Source: Gonatopus flavifemur
Lineage: Eukaryota; Arthropoda; Insecta; Hymenoptera; Dryinidae
Direction: 5' to 3'
DNA length: 64,000 nucleotides
NCBI GenBank assembly: GCA_018340375.1
Contig: JAFFJZ010000010.1
Coordinates: 4,774,001-4,838,000, forward strand
Under the pieces are notes generated by a model. It searched no databases and was not told the DNA's origin. It was given only the letters and a program-made list of their open reading frames with translations. Below are positions 51,788-64,000 of this stretch, in pieces (the first letter of the stretch is position 1; each line of letters begins with the position of its first letter). Position numbers and translations under genes: made by a program.

Positions 51788-52894
51788 TACGGGATAATCT
51801 GACGAAATGAAATTTAATGAAATTTGGAGAACATTGTGCAAGATTCAATCAAATTTGACAGGACTCGATCAGAATTGTATAGAAAAAATCTACTCATCTG
51901 ATTAAATCTCACACAGTTGGAAATTTTGTGTAAATGTGTTGAAAAATCCGTGTGTCCTGAATTTTCTGTCAAATATTCAACACAAACACATGGAACTTCT
52001 ACAGACAGTCCTTGTGTCATCAGATCTCAACTGATTTATAATGTGGAATCATTCGAACAAGTGAAAAAAAGTGTCAAAATGACACAAATCTTATCCAACT
52101 CAAGATTCCCATACAGCGCCGAGAGGTCTTTCGAACGTTCAGAAAACGTGCTTAGTTACACTGAGAACGTGCGAATAACGTCTCAGGATGTTCTAAGAAC
52201 GTGACATGTATGTTTCGGGTACATGCAAATGTCCCGGTTAGTTCTATTTATATGCACCGTGCGACGTCCTGGGAACGTATTTTATAAAAGTTTCCATAAG
52301 GTTTTGCGAAGCTGTGCACATCTTTTTAAAGGTTAGTTTCATGAAAGTACGTTGAGAAAACATTATGAGAACGTCCCGTAGGGAATGAAGAGAACGTGTT
52401 CAGAACGTATTCAGCGGCATCCAAAGTGCAGGTGCTCTAAACGTTTTAAAAACCTACTCCTCGAATACCAGAACACGCAGAACCACCCCAATAAAAATAT
52501 TTCTCTTCAAAATTCTTCAAAACTCTTCAGATTTTTCTACATAACTGTCAGATTTCGGACGCTTTGAGAAATTTGCAGAATTTTTAACCATAAATATTAC
52601 TCTACAAATTTCTGCGTTACTCTGCAAAATTGTACATAATTCTTCCAATCTTCGTAATATTTTATGAATTTCTCCACAAAATTCGTACAAAACTCGCCAA
52701 ATCTCCATATTACATTAAATACTTCTCTGCATATTTCTGCATTACTCTACAAATCTCTGTTTTATCTATTCACTTTTGCTTGAGAAAAAAAATTTTTGTT
52801 CAGAGTTTATCTCTACAAATCTCCTTCCAGTTCGACTTGAATGACAATACGGAAGAGACACCACATTGAAAGTCCATTTTTAGGGACTTTCCTC

Positions 52895-52970
52895 AGTGAG
52901 GATCGAACCCGGGTCCCGCGAGTGAGAAGCAAAGCCTCTATCACATCAGCGGATCTCCGAGATGACTACA
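52895..52970 (-). repeat. tRNA-like SINE fragment, minus strand
   Basis: Read on the minus strand: GCTGATGTGATAGAGGC, TTCTCACTCGCGGGACCC, then GGGTTCGATCC (52910-52900), a perfect B box. Matches the element at 12060-12145 over about 70 bp. Confidence 0.55.
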
Positions 52971-53008
52971 GTAATCTTAAAGTACCACTTATGGGAATCA
53001 TCGCAATG

Positions 53009-53433
53009 GAAAATTTTGAAAAATTCGTTTTCGTGAGGTATAGACCAATCAATTCAGAATCTTCTAAAACGAAAAATGAATAGTTCGTGGGAGAGGGGAT
53101 TTTTTTCACCTCAACTTGTAAATTTTTCCAAGTGCTGAGTCAAATCGATAGAAAATTTTGAAAGTTCGTCCCTGTAAGATATAGACCAATCGATTCAGAA
53201 TCTTATGAAACGAAAAATGAGTAGATCGTGGAAGAAAGGTTTTTTTCAACCTTGACTTGTAAATTTTTCCAAGTGCTGGGTCAAATCGATAGAAAATTTT
53301 AAAAAATTCGTTCCCGTCGGATATAGACTAATCGATTCAGAATCCTCCGAAAGGAAAAATGAGTGGATCGTAGGAGAGAGGTTTTTTCGAGGCCTACTAG
53401 TGAATTTTACTTAAGTTGTTTTGAGTCGATTGA
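53009..53433 (+). repeat. Minisatellite, three units of about 141 bp
   Basis: Units start near 53009, 53150 and 53291; each has GATATAGACCAATCGATTCA (or close), ACGAAAAATGAGTAG, GTGGGAGAG and AAATTTTTCCAAGTGCTG. The third is most diverged. Confidence 0.85.
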
Positions 53434-54480
53434 AAAATTTGAAAAAATTCACTTTATCTCCGCAAATGCGATTTGAGAAAAATGTATGAATTTGTATAGA
53501 AAACTCAACTCTCCGCCACAAGCCGTAATATTCTTGGAATAGACAAATAAAGAGAAAATTCACATTTTTTTCTGCAAATGTAGTTTGCAGAGAAACGTAT
53601 GAATTCGTGGAGAGAATTCCTTTCCTCGTCAAATGTTTCCACCATTTATCAAGTAGAAAAATGTTGAGAAAATTCAACATTTCTCAACAAAACAACTTTG
53701 ACCAATAAGTTGGAAATGTACAGAGAAACCTTTACTGGCGATAGAAATTTTCAGAAATATGCAGAATTTCACAGAGTTTTGGAAGATGAATCTGTTGGAA
53801 AAATTCTTTCTTTCTCTAAGAATTGCGATAATGAAGTCTTGCAGAGAAATCGTTGAAGTTTTGAAAAGAAATATTTTCATTGGGGTATTTATTCATTTTG
53901 ATTTTAGCTTTCATTCCAATGGGAATTCGTTTTCTAGATATGTAAATCTGAAGATAGAGTGCGAGTCGCTATACGCAAAGAAAGTACTCTCAACCAAAAA
54001 AAGACCGGCAGTGGCTTGAGTGATACAGCTTCAACATTCAGTCCCGACGATCCATGTTCAGTGCTCATCGAAGTACTGTTTTTTTTTTCAATTCATTCTT
54101 ATTCATTGTTTCAACACGAGAAAAGTGTGATTTTCTCATTTCATTGATGTCAAAAAATCCATAAATTACACTTGTGAACTGTTGATTCACTACTTATTTT
54201 GGACTTCATTTGACAGTACTTATGTGTTGAATTTACACGATCGGAAATTCCAATCAAAATTGTATCAACATCTTCTTATGTTATATTATTTACATCGAGC
54301 ACATTGTATGATATCGACACAAAAATATGTGTGAACCGTTTGGGACATGTGAAATCTGTTGAATTTAACACAAAATTTCCAAGTGTGCACTGAAAATGGT
54401 TGAATAGAATTTGGTCAGAACATTCTGCAAGATTCAATAAGATTTGGCAAGAATCAATGGGTTTTTTCAACTAGGAGTGT
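53434..54480. other. Mixed weak inverted repeats
   Basis: AT-rich; ACACAAAATTTCCAAGTGTG-type inverted blocks (54230-54465) that recur at 51830-52030. No gene. Confidence 0.35.
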
Positions 54481-55977
54481 CATATACGAATTTTAGCTAC
54501 CTGCCAGTACGATCTTGAGACATCGATCATTTCAAACAGCATTTTTATTACTCAGGCTTCTTCGTTAGCCGATTAGCCTTATTATCTTCACTCAAATTAT
54601 ATAATTCAGTATAGTTTATATATCCTTTACAACAATTTCCCCTATCAACTCCCATAAACTTGCAAAATTTTGCATATTGTTTTCCTTGAATTGACAATAA
54701 GAATTGTCATATATCAACCCACAATAATCTTCGTAAAAAGTTGTTAAAAAGACAACTTCGTGTTGCTGTAAGAACAAAAATTATTGTATATTCAACAATC
54801 GAATATCAACGATTCTCCGTGTGTTTTGAGGAAAAAGTAGGGAAAAGAATGAGAAAATTTTGCATGGACGAGAGAACCTTTAAATCCTGAAGGATAGATT
54901 ATATACACAATTGTATATAAATTACATATGATATTGAAAACTATTGCACTCAGCTGTTATCTAACTTCATTTTGGAATATCAACCCAGTCAGCATTATGA
55001 GAACAACGTTTTAAAGACAACCTGAGGAACTCTTAGGGAAGTGCATCGATTTAAGGAATTCTATAAAGCTCTCACGAAGGAAAAAAAGTAGCCATGGCAG
55101 GAGTCTATTTGTCATCACAGCAATCTTGTTAGCTATGACAGCATGATTACTCCAGCAGAATTTATTCACTATTTTATAAATAATACCAGAATTTACTGGA
55201 GGAGCAAACATTTTATGCTGTAGCTGATAAGATTGCTGTGGTACCAAATAGTTTGCTGCTCCAGCAAAATTAGATTAGTGGCAAGGTTCCACCACCGTAG
55301 CGTATCACAACAAATAAATGATTCGTTATGGAAATTGAATACAAAATATAGCAGTGACATTTTCGTGATTGATATTCATATATTTCCTCCGGATACTTGA
55401 ATACACAGGGCAATAAATCATTGTCTTACGTCAATTGAATACGTAATTGATTCAATAACATACAATTCACCCCAACAATACGTAATTGAACTGATCATTC
55501 GTTCAATTGACTTGAAGGAATGGTTTGTTTTGCTGCAATCAACCGTGCATAATTAGCCGAAGAAATATCTCCTCGTGATAGCAAATAGATTTCCAACAGA
55601 ATCAGATTTCGCTGTTAAAGCAAATTTTTGTCCATCATTTTCAAATTAATCAGCGATACCAGATCTTTCTTCAGCTCTCTTAGCTCTTTTATTGGAAAAA
55701 CCAATTTTTATTTTTCCAAATCGCTTATCAAAGTTCAAAATATTGTAATAACTTTGTTTTTGGGAAAAAAATTCACTTTGTCAGACTATTATCACAGATT
55801 GGATAATTTTTGGTGAAGTTATGATATTGACAAGGATGAGACGCCATCACTTTCGTCAATACTCCGTTTATACTCGTCAAAAGTAATGTTAAAATTGAAA
55901 GGAACATTTGTCACTTATAGTTGAAAAGTTGATGGAAAATGTGAATCCAACAATGGTTCTCCCTAGTCTGGGGACTA

Positions 55978-56241
55978 CACGGAAAAAAATGACGTGTGGA
56001 TTTTGCATTGGTTGTTGTTATTTTGACATAACTGCTGAAGTTCATGCAATTGGAGTAAAATTCACATTGGGACCAATGTTATGTGTACATTGCTACTGAA
56101 GTGAACGGCAAACGTGTTGCCATGGTAACAACGATAACAATGTAAATCCAACAGGACTCTGCAGTAAATTCTACATGAAATCCACACCGTAATTATAACC
56201 TGACTTTCCATGTAATTCTTACGTGGTCTTTTTTTTCCGTG
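55978..56241. mobile_element. CACGGAAAAAAATGACGTG foldback
   Basis: CACGGAAAAAAATGACGTGT to ACGTGGTCTTTTTTTTCCGTG-type end. Left flank TA; the right flank TA has become the target of 56244-56673. Confidence 0.65.
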
Positions 56242-56243
56242 TG

Positions 56244-56673
56244 CCCTGGTAGAAAAACCGGATAGAGAACCGGATGAAATCTGGATAATGATCCGAATAA
56301 AAACCGGATGGTGACCCGGATAAAACCCGAATGACAATCCGGATCAAACCCGTACGGAAGTTCTGGGATTCCATCCGGGTTTTTGGAACAGATATTTTTC
56401 GAAATCCGAAATGAAACTCGAACAAACAGCCGAATGAATCCCTACAAACAATGATTACTGGCGTTTCAATGGGCCGCTGATGGTTCGGCAATGCTGTTGA
56501 AGAGCCGTCACTGGCCCTTTTAAACGCCAGCAGTTGTGTTTGCTGGGATTCTATCCAAATTTCATGGGGGATTTCCGAAAATATCCAGTACTGAAATCCG
56601 GATACACCCGGATGAAGACCCGAGAATCCTATCCGGGTTCGGTCCGGGTTTCTATCCGGCTTTTTGACCAGGG
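56244..56673. mobile_element. CCCTGGTAGAAAAACCGGAT foldback, second copy
   Basis: CCCTGGTAGAAAAACCGGAT to ATCCGGCTTTTTGACCAGGG. Flanks TG and TA. Interrupted by 56440-56547. Confidence 0.75.
56440..56547. mobile_element. 108-bp MITE, CCCTACAAACAATG, AT duplication
   Basis: CCCTACAAACAATGATTACT to CAGCAGTTGTGTTTGCTGGG, flanked by AT. Related to 39518-39578. Confidence 0.75.
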
Positions 56674-57837
56674 TAGGAAACTTTGAACTTGAAGACGAAA
56701 AAGTGCTTGATCCTCGCAAACGATTACGAAACATCTCCTTAACTTGTAACGGAGAAGCAATATTCGAATCTTGAAAATTTGTCTACTCGGTCAGCTTTTA
56801 ATCGCTTATTTCAACCCCGAAGAGAAGTTGAAACTTCGACGAACGATCCAAATAAGTCATCATAGATCAGACTAAAGCTTTTGTTTCCCATTGGAAACTA
56901 ATTTTATAGAATCAATAAGGAAGTTTTGAATAGATTTTATACAATTTTTTCAGAATTTATATATCATTCATTCGAATAAGATTTCACGTTAATGGACAAT
57001 CTCTTGACATGAAGCACCCTAAAAAAAGAACTTTTTTAGAATACAAAGACTTGCGAGTTCTAAAAGAATCTTTTTTCCAGAATTCATGTAGGATTCTTGT
57101 ATGCTGTCTGGGATTAGATATTTCGAGATAATTTTTTCGATTGTTTTTCCGCGGTTTTTGATAGAAATGTGCAAAAAACGTGCTCCTAATTTCACGCGCA
57201 GCGCCATTATTCTGGATAAAAATCGGAAAAATAAATATTATAACAAATTTCGTTGACATTTTCAGTTTATTACTGTGGGAAAATTTTCTGAGCGAATAAT
57301 TATAATTTATCTTGAGTGTACAGTGCATAAATATGAGAAATATCTTTGATTGCAATTGTTTTTTTGTCAAACGAGAGAATCGAATGAGATAATATCGAAG
57401 AATAAACACGAGACTATCTTCGATAAGGCTAAGATTAGACTGACTCACTTGAATTTTCACGATAAATCTAATTGGCATTAGATCGTATCTTAGTCAAAGG
57501 ACGGCAAAGATGACGGTGTGCATTGTTTTCTAAAGCTGAGGTAAGTTGATCTAATCTTGGTATTAACCAGGATTACCTAGTACAAAGCACGTACCTACTT
57601 CCTTTCTTTCTCTCTAAATTTTCGTTGGTACAGTAGACTGTTGATGGAATTTTCACATTTCTAATGCATTGTGAATCACCCCAACTGAGGCAGGTCAAAT
57701 TTTCTGGGATATTGTAAGAATATTATACACAGGTTGGATGATACTCACATTTTACCCCAATACAAAAATACTGTTGAAAAATTCAAATTTTAACTATTTA
57801 TATCTAATAATTTTCAATAGTATTTTCGCGGTCACTA

Positions 57838-58095
57838 CACGGAGAAAAATAATGTTTCAAATATTATTACATTTTGTACTAAAGTAGCAGGATAAGTGAA
57901 ATAGTATAATTTTTTACAACACAGTGTAGTAAAAATTCATGCGTAATGATTTGAAGAATCTTTTAATTCGGAGCCACTCCACATTATTGAGCATGAATTT
58001 TTACTATACTGTGTTTTAAAAAATTATACTATTTCACTTATCCTGCTGCTTTAGTACAAAATGTAATAATATTTGAAACATTATTTTTCTCCGTG
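57838..58095. mobile_element. 258-bp CACGGAG hairpin, TA duplication
   Basis: CACGGAGAAAAATAATGTTT to AAACATTATTTTTCTCCGTG; arms of about 110 bp include AGTAGCAGGATAAGTGAAAT; TA both sides. Confidence 0.85.
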
Positions 58096-58650
58096 TATGA
58101 AGACCTTACAAACAATACTTTTCCATAAGGGGAGAAAAATGATTTCGCATAGGGTCCTTTTCTGTCTTATTCTATCTCGAATCATGTTATATCAAAGAAA
58201 ATTGTCAAGTAGTTTACGATTCATTTATTCATTCAAAAACGCGATATATCGTTCATAAACAGCACTGTAAAAAATTTCTATGGGAAACTTCACATACCTT
58301 CACCGGAAATTGATTCTTTATCGCATGATCGGAATTTTCCGGTTGCTGCGAATGGGAAAATTCCGCTTATTTTTCACAGTGAGGCTTCAACTAAGTGTAT
58401 TAAAAGTAATGGGGAAAGTTTATTTTTTCCGTTAAAAGCCTGTAATAACTATACCTGGCTAGCAATTTGGTTTAAAAAGATATTTTAAGACAAGTTTTAG
58501 AAATCTTATGAAATATCAAAAGATTTCTAAGATTTACTGGGTTTCTTGAATTAGTTTTACTCGAAGAATTTTGTTGTTACTCTCCAAAAGACATATAAAA
58601 AATTTCTTCCAAGATGTACTTGAAAATGTTTTCATAGAGGTCCTTTAAAA

Positions 58651-58913
58651 CACGGAGAAAAAGGTATCTTAAAAAGTACCATAATTTATGGATTTTCTGC
58701 GCTGGTCTGACCGAGTCTAAATATTTACCTGAAAAAGCCTCTGAAAGTACCATGTCTTGGACTTTTATACGGAAGGTACCATACTTATTTCAAAAAGTCC
58801 AAGAAATTATAGTACTTTTAGAGATTCATGCAAGTGAATATTCTGACTCGGGTCAGACCAGCGCTGAAAATCCATAAATTATGGTATTTTTCAAGATATC
58901 TGTTTTCTCAGTG
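58651..58913. mobile_element. CACGGAG...CTCAGTG hairpin, AA duplication
   Basis: CACGGAGAAAAAGGTATCTT and AAGATATCTGTTTTCTCAGTG-type ends, AA both sides; CATAATTTATGGATTTTC and GCGCTGGTCTGAC mirrored. Inserted in an AGATATTTTA-type older repeat. Confidence 0.8.
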
Positions 58914-59509
58914 AAGTTTTTTAGAGGCAACAACAATTTGAGAAATCCAAAAGACATGTTTTGGTATTTCATATAAATTCTTTGCCAAAAATTGCCCATA
59001 GCAAACGACAGAAAGTATGAATATGATTTTTGAATTCGATATTAAAGTCTGTATCCCCCAAAAAATGCCGGTAACAACAAAATTCCTTCACGATGGGAAA
59101 CTTTTCCCTATAATTTGATAACGTTCTCTCTCACTTTTCGGAGGATTCGACGTTCGGCAAAGTACTACAAGTTCTTCGGAATTGGGGCAAAATCTTCAAT
59201 TTTTTATGGAGAAACAAGTCACACCATCAGGGGTTGACACCCACCCCTGAAGCGACGACAAACTTTCCATCTCAACAAACACAACATCTGAAACTTTGTC
59301 GTGTTCTGTGAGTTTTATATCACGATTTCTGCAGAAAACGTTGTAGATGTAGAAAAAGGATTTCGCATGGGTCGGGAAATCAGTCTATCAAATGAGTTTA
59401 CGAAATTTAATTTTGCCAAAACATATAAATAATTGAAATTTCACAAAAAATAATTCGAGCTACCACAATTGATTTTACAGTGGAGAGTGTAAAATTTACG
59501 TCAGCTGTA

Positions 59510-60253
59510 CACGGAGAGAAATTTGTCGTTAAATTTACTATGGGATTATTGCGGCCGAGCAACCCGTATGGAAATATTTCGCTGAAAAATGTCTGTAAAA
59601 CTATGAAAAATCTCTGAAAAAAAATGAAAAAATTCTGAGAAACTTTGACAAACTCTGAGAATCTCTGAAATTTTGATGAGAAATCTAATATTTTTGGGAC
59701 ATTCTTTACAGACTTTTTTCAGACTTTTTTCAGAGTTTCTCAGAGTTTTTTCATTCTTTTCCAGAGAAATAGTAACGAAATTGCACTCTGAAAAAACTCT
59801 GATGGATTGCTAACATTTTTCTGACTTTTAGAAAAAAATTAAACAATTTTCAAACACTTTTTCACACATGATATTTGAATACGGCATATGAATGTATTTA
59901 TTGAATTTCAGGATTTTTCAATAATCAGAAAAATGTCAACAATTTATTAGAGTTTTGTCAGAGTTTTTTCAGAGTGCAATTGCGTTACTATTTCTCTGAA
60001 AAAGTATGAAAAAACTCTGAGAAACTCTGAAAAAAGTCTGTAAAGAATGTCCCAAAAATATTAGATTTCTCATCAAAATTTCAGAGATTCTCAGAGTTTC
60101 TCAGAGTTTTCTCATTTTTTTTCAGACATTTTTCAGCGAAATATTTTCATACAGGAACAGATTGAATTTCTACTGGAATTTACTGTAAAACATTGTAAAT
60201 TTGATCAGGCTTCGTCTCGTCATAGTAAATTGAACTCTACATTTCTCTCCGTG
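59510..60253. mobile_element. CACGGAG foldback interrupted by the CCCGTATGG element
   Basis: CACGGAGAGAAATTTGTCGT to ACATTTCTCTCCGTG, TA both sides; shares AAATTTACTATG with 31032-31252. Confidence 0.75.
59563..60155. mobile_element. 593-bp CCCGTATGG foldback, copy 2, AA duplication
   Basis: Near-identical to 18610-19213 apart from a few short indels and substitutions; AA both sides. Non-coding. Confidence 0.85.
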
Positions 60254-60545
60254 TAGTACACTGTAAGAAATCTGGGGAGTTTTCCCCCCACACTGTTGGT
60301 GGATTTCGTCCCCTTATCGCGAGAGAATTGTTTTCCCATAAAAAATGAGCCATTTTTCCACCACTTTGAGGGATTATTTTGTTTTTTCGGTGTTGAATCC
60401 TCTACAAATGAAGAAAAAGTTCGCCGAATCACGATGAAAAATGTCCCATCTATGGAGAAACTTCACTGCCACCATTTTTTGAGGGAAAATTCCTCAATTA
60501 TTTTTCACAGTGTAGTATATCTCACATTCGTTATTATAAAATCAA

Positions 60546-61083
60546 CACGAAGAAGAAAGTATTGCTGGCATAACAAGCAGGTCTGTTACTACAGCGCCTA
60601 CAAAAAAATTAGCTGAAAGAGCAAGAAAACTGATTGACACGATTATATTTTTTTGCTGACATAAACAAATTTGTTAACATAACTAACGTCTTACGCTGAG
60701 AAAAATGTGTTTCGTAGAACTAGCAATAAGAGCATTGCTGACATTTTATTGTTGAATATACAATAATTCTTGTTCTTATAGCAATATATAGTTGTCTTGA
60801 TAACAATAAAATTGTCAATTCAGCGATTTTATTGACAGCATTGTCATGTAAAAATATGACCGTTAACATTGCTGAATTGATAATTCTATTGTTAACAAGA
60901 CAACATGTATTGCTATAAGAACAAAAATTATTGTACTTCCAACAATAAAATGCCAACAATTTTGCGATTGCTAGTTCTACGAAACACATTTTTCTCAGTG
61001 TAGTAGCTGCTGGAGTGAATATTTCTGCAAGGACAACAAATTTATTTGTAAGCGCTATGGTAGCAAACCATTTTTTCTCCGTG
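60546..61083. mobile_element. CACGAAG foldback with nested element, AA duplication
   Basis: Left CACGAAGAAGAAAGTATTGC, right ACCATTTTTTCTCCGTG, AA both sides. Same interior as 11392-11588. Confidence 0.75.
60694..61000. mobile_element. CGCTGAGAAAAATG hairpin, TA duplication
   Basis: Arms GTGTTTCGTAGAACTAGCAA and TTGCTAGTTCTACGAAACAC are exact complements; TA both sides. Interior ATTGTTGAATATACAATAAT and AATTGTCAATTCAGC with complements. Nested in 60546-61083. Confidence 0.85.
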
Positions 61084-61429
61084 AACTTTGACTTTTTTTT
61101 CAAATATTGACTTTGCGAGATATGAATTTTACAATTTCTTTGTCCTTGGTGTAGAGAATTGTTTCTTTTTCTGTTTTTTGAAATTCATAAAGTGTTTATG
61201 AACAATCGATTTTCAACAATGCTCTCCATCTCACAGAGATCTGAAGAAAAATAAAGAGATACGTACGCAACAATTTCAGATATCTTTTAGACGTCTGAAC
61301 CTTGTTTTTCATCTAAAAGATATCCAATAAATGTATTTTGGATATCTTTCGCACGGAGAGAAATGCAGCCCGAGAGGAAAGTAATCTTTTGATGAAAATG
61401 GAAGAATATCTCTTAAAATCTGAGAATAT

Positions 61430-61778
61430 TTCTCAAAATCTAAGAGTTTTTCTCAAGTAGCGTAGTCGAGAGAAAACGGTTCACATTTTTGTTGACTTTT
61501 ATTTGCAAGACACTGCAAAATTATGGATACTTAACAAACAATAGAAAGATATATGAACTTTTTTAAAGTAAAATTCTACCAAGTGGATACGGAAATTTTG
61601 AAATCACTTTGTGAAATTTCACCCGCGACTTTAGAAAAGTTCATATATCTTTCTATTGTTTGTTAAGTATTGATAATTTCGCAGTGTCTTTCAAATAAAA
61701 TTCAACAAAAATGTGAATCGTGTTCTCTTTACTACGCTACTTGAGAAAAACTCTTAGATTTTAAGAAATATAAGAAAA
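61430..61778. repeat. Long hairpin with AACAAACAATAGAAAG arms
   Basis: About 150-bp arms (61430-61590 and 61628-61778) sharing TTTCTCAAGTAGCGTAG / CTACGCTACTTGAGAAA and CTTAACAAACAATAGAAAGA. A CACGGAG terminus lies upstream at 61352, but its partner is missing. Confidence 0.75.
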
Positions 61779-62127
61779 ATTTTAGACGTCCAAGAGATAT
61801 CTAAAGACTTGAGAAGTTTCTTGGGTGCCAAACTGAATTTCACGAACAACAAATCGAGATACTTTTTGTTTTACTTCCACTCGATTTGGCGAACGAAAAA
61901 TGCTCAAAATGTCAGTTTTTCATTCAGAATCATCAGTTTGTACATCAATTCTGAAAACTATTTATACAAAATTTTGTATTAAAGGGTCTTTCTGGTTAAG
62001 ATTTCCAAGAAAAATTTTTGTTCTCAGAGAAAACATTGAGATCTCATTTTGAAAATTTGTAGGTATGTTTATTAGACATTGAATATTGCACAAAAATTTC
62101 CTTCAGGTTGAAAAAAAAATTGTCTCT

Positions 62128-62423
62128 CGTTATACTAATTCAAACGAAAAACCACTCAAAAATGACGGTGGGAGTGATTTGAGGCGATCTGAAAAAATGG
62201 CAAATCATTCCTCGTTGAAGTGTCGATCGCATGGAGTAGGATACTTTTGTTTCATTCTTCGAAAAAATCAATTTTTGGAATTGGAAAATCGGATGCAAAT
62301 CAAACAGTTTTTGATCAAGCAAAAATATCCTAGTTTTTTTGTTTTTTTCTCCGATCATTCGGTCGTCCCAAATCACTCCCACCGTCATCTTTTAGTATTT
62401 TTTGTTGTTTAAACTAGTATAAC
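62128..62423. repeat. Hairpin around ATGACGGTGGGAGTGATTT
   Basis: GTTATACTAATTCAAAC and AAATGACGGTGGGAGTGATT at the left pair with AATCACTCCCACCGTCAT and GTTTAAACTAGTATAAC at the right. The open frames over it are by-products of the palindrome. Confidence 0.7.
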
Positions 62424-62599
62424 CAAAAAAAGAATATCTTTGAATCTGAAAAAAATTTTTTTTTAATATCTGAAATTTTCGAAACGATATCTTAATTTTT
62501 TCTATGAAAAAAAAATATTGGAAAGAGAAATTTTCTCTTCAAAATCTTGAACAGAAAATTGATTTCAAAAAATTGCGTGTACATTGCAGTCGGTGGATG

Positions 62600-64000
62600 C
62601 GGAAATATTGTTAACATGCTACATTTTCCGTTAAGGATGAACGAATGATACGATCGGGTTCAGATTTGTTCGATCGATCGATTATTTTAAGCTACTTTGA
62701 CTACTTTGTTCGATTCATCATGGACAAAAAAAATACAGTCTCGTGAGAAACAGGAAGAAACCAGTTAATGACTTTTATAGCACAACCATTAATCCTCCTC
62801 TAGAACTCCAGTGGAACGAAAATGAAACATTAATGAAGAAATGAGAGCCGTGGAAATGATTATAAGGGAGAGTCACAACGGAGAAGCGACAAGGCAGTGT
62901 CTGCTACCTGTACTTTCAATAGAATTCATCCTGGTGAACCAACGTTCTATTCAAAAAGAGACTCACTGTAACAGAAGATCCGATATTTTCCAATATCTAT
63001 GTAAAGGAAATTCCCCGTATTCGTATGGGAAAAGCGAATTCTTATTTTAAGAAATCCTTTCTGTGAGTGTACACATTGACAGAAATTTTCTATAAAACAT
63101 TTAAAAACGATGAGGTTTTGTCGATCAGTTAGGCAGGAAATCGAAATTCAAAACGATAGAAAAATCTTTTGTCGTGCGAAAATTTCAGCAGAGTTTTTAA
63201 AACAGTGGGACACTATATTTCACGATATTGATATTTTTTATTGAAACTTTGTCAAGTTTGTGTCGAATTTTAAAAGATATAGATAAAAATGTTATACAAA
63301 TTGTATATAACATATCGATATCGTGAAATATCGTGTACCATTGATCTCAAAGTTGCGAAGAACTTGTTTGATAAATCAAATCCTTTGAATCCCAAAAAAC
63401 GTACAAACGAACATTTTGTCGATCTATGAAAATATGTGGAACATTCAAATACAGCTTGGACCATAATCCAATTTGATACAAAATTCCCACCCAGAAATAA
63501 CCGTTTTTTGGGAATTCCAAAGCGTAAAGAAGGAGTTCTTTTTTCAGAATTCATTAACAATTTTTGTCGGTTATCTGAATAATGATTAGATAAGTCTACA
63601 TACGTGACAAGCAGGTATTCATGCAAAATTGACTTGATAAAATTGATAAGATTTCTTTTTCTAGTTTTTGTTTCCAACTCATTCGATATGCATTGATCGG
63701 AAAATTTGCATCTTATTTTTTCACGTTATCAGTCGGGTACCGAATGTCAACAGAATCATTCTTCCACTGCCAGAAACGACAGGTGAAAAACGTCTCAACG
63801 GCGATATAAAATGATTATAATCAGCGAGAAATCATGATCGATAAACGTGATATCTCTTTACGCACGTGGTACGCGAACTCGTGTGGAAATTTTTGTTTTC
63901 CAATCGGATTTAGATACTCGAGTCACTCGCGTGCAAGAAAGGTATATATTTATAATTCTCTCTAAGTGTATCAATATTTGCTCGATGAATTTATCTTTCG
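62600..64000. other. Low-copy window end
   Basis: Little interspersed repeat content. One plus-strand open frame at 62841-63050 (69 codons) is not recognisable. The sequence after 63700 has higher CG content and could approach another gene outside the window. Confidence 0.3.

Noticed and set aside
56219..56734. 171-codon minus-strand open frame rich in Gly/Ser/Phe
   Set aside because: Translation of the ATCCGG-rich foldback element; the similar frame at 30132-30494 has the same origin.
56984..57478. 164-codon minus-strand open frame
   Set aside because: No recognisable domain, AT-driven composition, overlaps GAATTC-repeat remnants; no splice context.
62841..63050. 69-codon plus-strand open frame
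   Set aside because: No motif, no neighbour exons, length within chance expectation.
63270..63677. 135-codon minus-strand open frame
   Set aside because: Overlaps CCCAGA/GAATTC repeat sequence; Phe/Lys/Asn-rich with no family features.

Overview
This is insect nuclear DNA: AT-rich, with spliced genes, no operons and very dense short interspersed repeats. Two complete protein-coding genes can be read, both on the minus strand. The predicted vitellogenin has seven exons, 1796 residues, a serine-rich linker and a C-terminal DGXR / GLCG pair, which fits Hymenoptera (bee, wasp or sawfly lineage). I cannot name the species.

Layout. 1-3360: nested foldback transposon remnants downstream of the first gene. 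3374-9381: the vitellogenin gene (Vg), seven exons separated by introns of only 63-95 bp, with a TATA-like box and a poly(A) signal. 9390-15798: intergenic spacer with foldback elements, a tRNA-like SINE fragment and a 170-bp direct duplication. 15799-44982: a class III PLP enzyme gene, orthologous to ethanolamine-phosphate phospho-lyase (Etnppl; fly CG8745-like). Its eight short exons (1464 coding bases, 487 residues) are spread over 29 kb by introns of 0.5-9 kb packed with transposons, including a 5'-truncated non-LTR retrotransposon in intron 5. 45000-64000: no gene found; layered foldback elements, a 141-bp minisatellite and a second SINE-like fragment.

The two genes are tandem and co-oriented but functionally unrelated. 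Vg encodes the secreted yolk lipoprotein made by the fat body. Etnppl encodes a cytosolic or mitochondrial PLP enzyme of phospholipid-headgroup breakdown.

The most unusual feature is the repeat landscape. More than 40 non-autonomous palindromic elements have termini of the form CCC...GGG or CACKGAG...CTCMGTG. Nearly all are bounded by a matching 2-bp direct repeat, and the dinucleotide varies freely (TA, AA, TG, CA, AT, TT, AG, GA, CC, GG). They insert into one another up to three or four levels deep. An empty/filled pair (16288-16414 against 47403-47914) fixes the boundaries and the 2-bp duplication at one site. No transposase is present in the window. All family assignments and splice models come from reading the sequence, without searches or transcript data.
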